NCBI GenBank assembly: GCA_910586445.1
Contig: CAJUHV010000037.1
Location: 1 to 38,583 of the forward strand
DNA length: 38,583 nt
Direction: 5' to 3'
Origin: an uncultured Eubacterium sp.
GTDB lineage: Bacteria > Bacillota > Clostridia > Lachnospirales > Lachnospiraceae
Made by a program: the position numbers and the translations under genes. Below are positions 34,458-38,583 of this stretch, in pieces (the first letter of the stretch is position 1; each line of letters opens with the position of its first letter). The notes under the pieces are model-generated. The model searched no databases. It was not told the origin of the DNA and was given only the letters and a program-made list of their open reading frames with translations.

Positions 34458-34853
34458 ATGAGTGGATTAAGACGCAAGGAAGAAGAGATTGGTCTTGTGG
34501 ATTTAGATAAAGATATAAGCGATAAAACGAATGACGGACTGTCAACAGAGACGGTCAAAAAAATTAATAGAAAGGCAGTCAGGATGGCTATGGCCGGCAT
34601 ACTGGCGGGCAGCCAGGTGCTGATTTTTCTCAGCACCTGGCTGCTTCAGATTCCATTGGTTACGGTTGGCTTTGTAATTGTGATTGAGGCTGTGATGGTC
34701 GCAGCGCTGAATCATGCAAAACTGTGGGTGCATATCGCGGTAATGGCATTGGAAATTATGATGGGGTTCTTGTTTGAATATGCGCTGTTTTTAATTCTTG
34801 CGGCAGCATTTTATTTTGTACTGCTGATCGCATTGAAGCTGCTTGAGCTGTAG
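34458..34853 (+). CDS. Small multi-span membrane protein, unknown function
   Basis: A 131-aa protein. The first 45 residues are charged and cytoplasmic-looking (MSGLRRKEEEIGLVDLDKD). Then four hydrophobic segments follow, with few loops, ending FVLLIALKLLEL. I do not recognise the family. GGAAGTG lies upstream of the ATG, and a consensus promoter and leader precede it. It is monocistronic. Confidence 0.75.
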   Translation: MSGLRRKEEEIGLVDLDKDISDKTNDGLSTETVKKINRKAVRMAMAGILAGSQVLIFLSTWLLQIPLVTVGFVIVIEAVMVAALNHAKLWVHIAVMALEIMMGFLFEYALFLILAAAFYFVLLIALKLLEL

Positions 34854-34861
34854 CATATGCA

Positions 34862-34966
34862 TTACTGTGTGTTTTTCTTGTAGATTTTTTCGAACAGGTC
34901 AAGCAGCAGGTAGAGTCCCATTGCAATAATGCATAGGATAAGTATGGATAGGATGACCCAGTCCAT
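34862..34966 (-). CDS. Possible 34-aa single-span membrane peptide
   Basis: On the minus strand an ORF begins MDWVILSILILCIIAMGLYL and ends DLFEKIYKKNTQ: one membrane helix and a basic tail, a layout shared by small regulatory or type I toxin peptides. It converges with the preceding membrane-protein gene. No good ribosome site precedes the ATG, which weakens the call. The family is unknown. Confidence 0.4.
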   Translation of the reverse strand: MDWVILSILILCIIAMGLYLLLDLFEKIYKKNTQ

Positions 34967-34978
34967 CTTAAATAGTTG

Positions 34979-35136
34979 AGTGTACTAACAGATATTATTT
35001 TGGAAGATGTAGACATTTCCATAAGCGTATTATTGATTATGTTTTATGATTGATAATACGCTTATTGTAGTGCCTAAATGTATGAGCTTACAATTGTAAA
35101 TATAGCTGGAATCTTCAGCATACTGTTAGTAACACT
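34979..35136. repeat. Inverted-repeat-bounded segment with a central 20-bp hairpin
   Basis: The ends are AGTGTACTAACAG (34979-34991) and its near-exact complement CTGTTAGTAACACT (35123-35136), one base longer. Inside, ATAAGCGTATTATTGATTAT (35021-35040) pairs with 35046-35065 over 20 bp, its three mismatches all being G-U. It could be a MITE or a structured leader of the small ORF at 34862-34966. Part of the 544-bp gap before 35398. Confidence 0.55.
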
Positions 35137-35218
35137 TATTGTAATTTAATCCATAATTCAATATTCAGTCTAACCCATTCAGAGAATGAAACCCTAGATT
35201 CATTTGCTATTGTAATTC

Positions 35219-35257
35219 AAAAAGCAGCAGATCATGCCGGAGTCCACTGCTGCTTTT
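35219..35257. terminator. Hairpin, possible two-way terminator
   Basis: AAAAGCAGCAG (35220-35230) pairs with CTGCTGCTTTT (35247-35257); T-rich on both strands. From about 35150 to 35360 the surrounding sequence repeats short ATTCA/ATTCAA motifs many times, with no ORF. Confidence 0.5.
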
Positions 35258-35397
35258 CTGATAATCTCATACAATTCAATTTATATTCCAATAATTCTAA
35301 AATCATATCATCAATTCAAACCATTACAGCCCAGACAATGAAGAATCAGATTCAATAATTAACTATAATTATAATTAAAAAAGAAAGGAAGAAAATT

Positions 35398-35847
35398 ATG
35401 CAGACAGCAGAAACACATTACAAGCGCGTATACGGGCTTACAACAAAACAGATCGCAGAGCGGATCATGCAGAGAGAAGATAACATCTATAGAATGGAAG
35501 TTATAAGGGATATCCTGGACAGGTACAGTGAGGAATGTATGAAGGCATTAATAGACGGCGAGAAACTGAATTTATCAGGAATAGGCACGCTGACACCAAA
35601 AATTCATGCGCCGATAACAATGAATATATTTGACGACGAAGATGAAAAGAGAATCCCGTATGTCACGGTAAATTACCGCCGCAACACGAAATTAAAAGAC
35701 AGGATGAACAGCAGGTACAGAAAGAATATTGCAGACGGGTTTGCGGGATTAAGTGAAAAATGCGTGTGCACGGCACAGCAGAGGAATGTCCTGATTGAAA
35801 AGGGAGTTATGAAGGGAGAGATTATAGATGCTGAAGAGAATCAATAA
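35398..35847 (+). CDS. HU-like DNA-binding protein
   Basis: A 149-aa protein. Its first 70 residues fit the HU/IHF fold: two helices (LTTKQIAERIM; MEVIRDILDRYSEECMKALIDGEKLNLSGIG) then a strand with TLTPKIH. The C-terminal half is longer than HU and basic. Such extended HU-like proteins occur in prophages and integrative elements. AAAGGAAG precedes the ATG. Its end overlaps the next gene by 20 nt. Confidence 0.7.
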   Translation: MQTAETHYKRVYGLTTKQIAERIMQREDNIYRMEVIRDILDRYSEECMKALIDGEKLNLSGIGTLTPKIHAPITMNIFDDEDEKRIPYVTVNYRRNTKLKDRMNSRYRKNIADGFAGLSEKCVCTAQQRNVLIEKGVMKGEIIDAEENQ

Positions 35848-36295
35848 CATGAACGAACTGCAGAAAGCACTCATGCCGGCAATGACAAGAATGGTGGACG
35901 TGATGGCAGGGAGGGTGTACCAGACACTGAATTATTTTCTGAATGACTATTATAAAGGATGGACGCCGGACAGCTACAGAAGGACAGAAGCGTTTCTCCG
36001 CTCAGCCGTAAAAATTGATGCAGAGCCGTACAGGAACGGTGTCCGTGCGTCTGTATACATAGATTATGACTCCATGGATGATTATGTAAATGCATCAGGG
36101 TTTGAAGTGGCACAATGGGCTGACAGCGGCCTGCACGGAGGCCTTGAAGTAAATCATAAGCCGCATGTGTGGCAGGATACAATGGACGAAACGGTCAATA
36201 ATGGGAGTCTGCTGGATATGGCTGTACAGTATTTAAGGAGCCGGGGAATTGCAGTACGGGTTAAGAGTGTGCAGAGTGGTGAAAGCGATGGATAG
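35828..36295 (+). CDS. Phage-like protein of unknown function
   Basis: A 155-aa soluble protein with a helical N-terminus (MNELQKALMPAMTRMVDVMAG) and SYRRTEAFLRSAVKIDAEP. An aspartate-rich stretch follows, VYIDYDSMDDYVNASGFEVAQWADSGLHGGLEV. Proteins of this general layout occur in phage and conjugative-element gene clusters, some in head-tail regions, but I cannot give a function. GGGAG is 7 nt before ATG 35828; ATG 35849 is the alternative. It is translationally linked to the HU-like gene. Confidence 0.65.
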   Translation: MLKRINNMNELQKALMPAMTRMVDVMAGRVYQTLNYFLNDYYKGWTPDSYRRTEAFLRSAVKIDAEPYRNGVRASVYIDYDSMDDYVNASGFEVAQWADSGLHGGLEVNHKPHVWQDTMDETVNNGSLLDMAVQYLRSRGIAVRVKSVQSGESDG

Positions 36296-36394
36296 TTAAT
36301 CTCAGGGCCGAAAAATCGACTGTGAGAATTTTTGGAGATTCACGGCAGAATTTTACGAAGTTAAAATATAAAATGGAGGATAGTATATATATAT

Positions 36395-36709
36395 ATGCGT
36401 TTTGAAAATATTGTATGGCAAGACTGGATAAAAAAGTCTGACATTGATAAAATAAATGACCATTTTATCTCAAATGAACAAATTAATATGGAATTAGAAT
36501 CAATTTCAAGAAAAGAATGGGATGAGCAGTGTGCTATAGTAGATGAAATGCTGAAATGTTGTGTTGAGAGTAACAATTATAAGCCAGATAAAATATTAAA
36601 AGCAGTTATGACAGCAAATTTGATCAGTATTGGTGCGGACTGTAATGTAAGTGCAGCAGCTTTATGGACTGCATATATAAAATGGTTAGATGAGAAATGT
36701 GCAGTATAG
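36395..36709 (+). CDS. Hypothetical protein
   Basis: A 104-aa, mostly helical, soluble protein; I do not recognise it. Distinct segments are FENIVWQDWIKKSDIDKIND and VSAAALWTAYIKWLDEKCAV. The only GGAGG (from 36376) is about 14 nt before the ATG, across a run of TA repeats, which is a long spacing. Base content is more AT-rich than the core genes, and it lies in the accessory region. Confidence 0.55.
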   Translation: MRFENIVWQDWIKKSDIDKINDHFISNEQINMELESISRKEWDEQCAIVDEMLKCCVESNNYKPDKILKAVMTANLISIGADCNVSAAALWTAYIKWLDEKCAV

Positions 36710-36719
36710 GAAGTATTAT

Positions 36720-36749
36720 CTTAACGCCCACGATTTGGTGGCGGTTAAG
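36720..36749. terminator. Hairpin between two small accessory genes
   Basis: CTTAAC and CCAC pair with GTGG and GTTAAG, with a 2x2 internal mismatch. No T-run follows. It lies 10 bp after the preceding stop. The first of many hairpins in the right part of the window. Confidence 0.45.
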
Positions 36750-36883
36750 AGTATAAGAGACAACCATTTGGCTGTGAGTGAATAATTTCCATTACAGAGC
36801 AATCAAAACAAACTGTAAAACCGGAATTCATGTAATAGAAAATGATTCAAAAAATAAAACAATTACGGGAGGAATAAAACAGT

Positions 36884-37144
36884 ATGGAGAATATCAGAGT
36901 TATTACACACAAAAACAATTATTTTAAACATGCCGATGTTGTAAAGGTTATAACAAAAGATAATGCTGTATATATCGGCCAGATTATACCGGGTGATGAA
37001 GATGATTCATTTACATTTGAGTTGTGTTTAGAAGATAATGGCCATATGCCGTTTTGGAAAGATTATATCAAAGATATAGAAATGGCAAATGACAAAGAAG
37101 CCTTTACATATGCTTTTAATCTTGGTCAAAATATGAAAATATAA
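36884..37144 (+). CDS. Hypothetical protein
   Basis: An 86-aa acidic protein that I do not recognise. It has the alternating pattern of a small beta-barrel (DVVKVITKDNAVYIGQI, FTFELCLEDN) followed by a short helix (DKEAFTYAFNLGQNMKI). GGGAGG lies at good spacing before the ATG. AT-rich, in the accessory region. Confidence 0.6.
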   Translation: MENIRVITHKNNYFKHADVVKVITKDNAVYIGQIIPGDEDDSFTFELCLEDNGHMPFWKDYIKDIEMANDKEAFTYAFNLGQNMKI

Positions 37145-37302
37145 CACATTGTAAAACTGATATCTAAAAAATCTAATAACTATTAGCGGTTTCGATTGTG
37201 TGTATCTACACAATAATTCCATTATATAAAAATTGAATGTTAGAAAAAATATTTAGATGCTTCGGAAAAGTTTACCGATGCTATTTGAATATTAGGGGCT
37301 GA

Positions 37303-37539
37303 ATGAAATGTTCAGTCCGGTTTACTGATAAGGTTGTTAAAACATTTAACAGTCATGCCAGCATATTAAAAGAGAATATATAATCAGATGATTTGTAATG
37401 GGAAACATATCCACATTAAAAAATATTTACATGCAAAAATGAATCTCATGGTGAATGTAATTATGAGTTATTTTGCGTTACTGGAAAAGATTCAGGGCTA
37501 GATTTAAGCAGTATATTTGATGATGAAATGTTTATGTAG
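37303..37539 (+). pseudogene. Possible decayed small gene
   Basis: Three short frames read like one broken protein. MKCSVRFTDKVVKTFNSHAS runs from 37303 to a TAA at 37381. MICNGKHIHIKKYLHAK starts at 37388 in another frame. NYELFCVTGKDSGLDLSSIF follows, ending at the TAG at 37537. The pieces have protein-like composition but no known relative, so this is tentative. The GGGCTGAA / TTCAGTCC hairpin at 37296-37318 overlaps its start. Confidence 0.3.
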
Positions 37540-37596
37540 GGTGTATTTTGGAAATATATGCTTAGTGTTTGGAATGTGCTTGTGGGACTCTGCTAA

Positions 37597-38460
37597 AGGG
37601 GTACAAAAATTTTTGTACCCCTCTGAAAATATTAAAGGTGCGTCAAATTTGACGATGCTTACAATGGGTAGTGTCTAAAAATGGCACCACCCTATTGAAG
37701 ACTGGTTTTCAAAGGACACTGTAAAACCCATTATCCAACATATACCAAAAAGTACGGCTTCGACAGAACTGACGGAGCAGATTATTTGAGCTATAGCATT
37801 TCACGACATACCTTAGAAATGAATCTGTATTGTGTCCATTGTGGAACATTATTGAAAATAAGTACCGAAAAGTTTACCCTGTGGAAATATTTCCATAGGG
37901 TCGGGGTTTCCAGCTTTCATAGGTGTGTCGCATTTCACGACAGACTTATTATAATCGTATTCTTTAAAGAATATGGTTATTTGCCGATTAGTCCGGTTGG
38001 ATGAAATGAGCGGAGGTCACTGTCAGTTACCTTCAATATAAAGGAAGCAAATTCAAAAGTTGCTAAATGCAACCTTAGAAAATCAAACCCTAATAATTAC
38101 GGTTTGATTCAAAGCGTCATTTCAGATGTCAATTAATTTGACTTCCTATTTCACGATTTCGGTTCAAACCGAAACTGTAAAATTATTTGACAGAATCCGT
38201 AAAAGTGGAAAGTGTTGTCCGCTGTGGACAATGCTGTATATCATGTACAACCGTAACCACTTTTGGCAATGGTTGTGACATTATGACACAACGACTGCAG
38301 CACATATAAATTTATAAGGTACACTATATTTCACCATAGTCCCGTGAGACGGTGGTTCTCCGCAGGAAACTGGTGTGTACTTATAGGTACGGTTGTACTT
38401 TGGGACAAAATTGTCCATAACTAAATCAACAGGAGAAATTTTGTTATGGTTCGCCCATAA
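37597..38460 (+). ncRNA. Candidate large structured non-coding RNA
   Basis: About 0.85 kb without a credible gene but with well over a dozen hairpins, roughly one per 50 bp. Examples: AGGGGTACAAAAA palindrome (37597-37622), CGTCAAA palindrome (37641-37654), ACCCTGTGGAAAT / ATTTCCATAGGGT (37876-37901), TGTCG / CGACA (37926-37942), TATTCTTT palindrome (37958-37973), AATCAAACC / GGTTTGATT (38081-38109), TTTCGGT / ACCGAAA (38157-38174). A multi-branch unit is closed by AAAAGTGG / CCACTTTT (38201-38264) around TTGTCC / GGACAA. Most G-U wobble pairs are valid only on the plus strand. ROOL and GOLLD RNAs, from phages and near tRNAs, have this size and density; membership is inference. Ends and promoter are uncertain. 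Confidence 0.45.
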
Positions 38461-38583
38461 GTGGTCGGAAGAGGACACAGCAAAATTTCCAAGTCGTATC
38501 ATTGCGGCAAGTCCATTATCTAAATTCCATGATGCTGGGGTCAAAAGCCCACGAAGTAACCTTGAAAATTTAATATTTTACAG

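Noticed and set aside
37786..38004. 72-aa ORF with a CVHCGT motif
   Set aside because: It spans several hairpins (37876-37901, 37926-37942, 37958-37973), has no ribosome site, and its content follows the palindromes rather than a protein.
37597..38300. Group II intron or integron attC array
   Set aside because: No GTGYG start, no domain V-like hairpin, no intron-encoded protein, and no cassette genes between the palindromes.
38281..38577. Minus-strand open frame at the right edge
   Set aside because: It is open for almost 100 codons with fair composition, but no good start or ribosome site exists, a stop closes it just upstream, and the plus strand is also open here. It could be a fragment of a real gene, but I cannot support it.

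Overview
The window looks like the chromosome of an anaerobic, endospore-lineage Firmicute, most likely a Lachnospiraceae member (Clostridium cluster XIVa). The grounds are a full spoIIIA operon, dpaAB, spo0A, a GlpP-type antiterminator, low-to-moderate GC, strong GGAGG ribosome sites and the secG-rnr-smpB order. I cannot name the genus.

Layout. 1-5735: a dispersed palindromic repeat, then the sporulation channel operon spoIIIAA-AH. 5736-7794: an intact 168-bp miniature element with terminal inverted repeats and an AAA ATPase/PD-(D/E)XK protein. 7860-13433: a glycerol catabolism operon (leader attenuator, glpP, glpK, a GlpA-like dehydrogenase with a BFD iron-sulfur domain, a second FAD oxidoreductase, a DUF1667 cysteine protein). 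13587-17575: a CAT-family acetyltransferase, pyruvate kinase, and dipicolinate synthase dpaA-dpaB. 17725-21546 (minus): asnB, a DtxR-type regulator and a CapA-type protein. 21743-24935: secG, rnr, smpB. 25127-27542: spo0A, carrying an in-frame amber codon at position 17, then glycogen synthase. 27569-33168 (minus): a DUF5688 protein and a polyamine uptake operon, potABCD, led by an XRE-cupin regulator. 33478-34048: an unknown gene and tRNA-Thr(CGU). 34263 to the end: an AT-rich accessory region with a small membrane protein gene, an HU-like gene, a phage-like gene, two unknown small genes, a probable decayed gene and a long stretch packed with RNA-type hairpins.

How the parts relate. SpoIIIAA-AH build the mother-cell/forespore channel, DpaAB makes the spore-core solute dipicolinate, and Spo0A is the master switch for both. 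The downstream genes look intact while the switch is interrupted, which points to a recent loss of sporulation or a sequence error. The glp genes form one regulated unit: GlpP probably controls read-through of the terminator ahead of its own gene.

The two best candidates for something new are the spo0A nonsense codon and the hairpin-dense segment at about 37.6-38.5 kb. The latter may be a large structured RNA of the kind found in phages and near tRNAs (ROOL/GOLLD-like). All assignments come from reading the sequence; no database search was possible.
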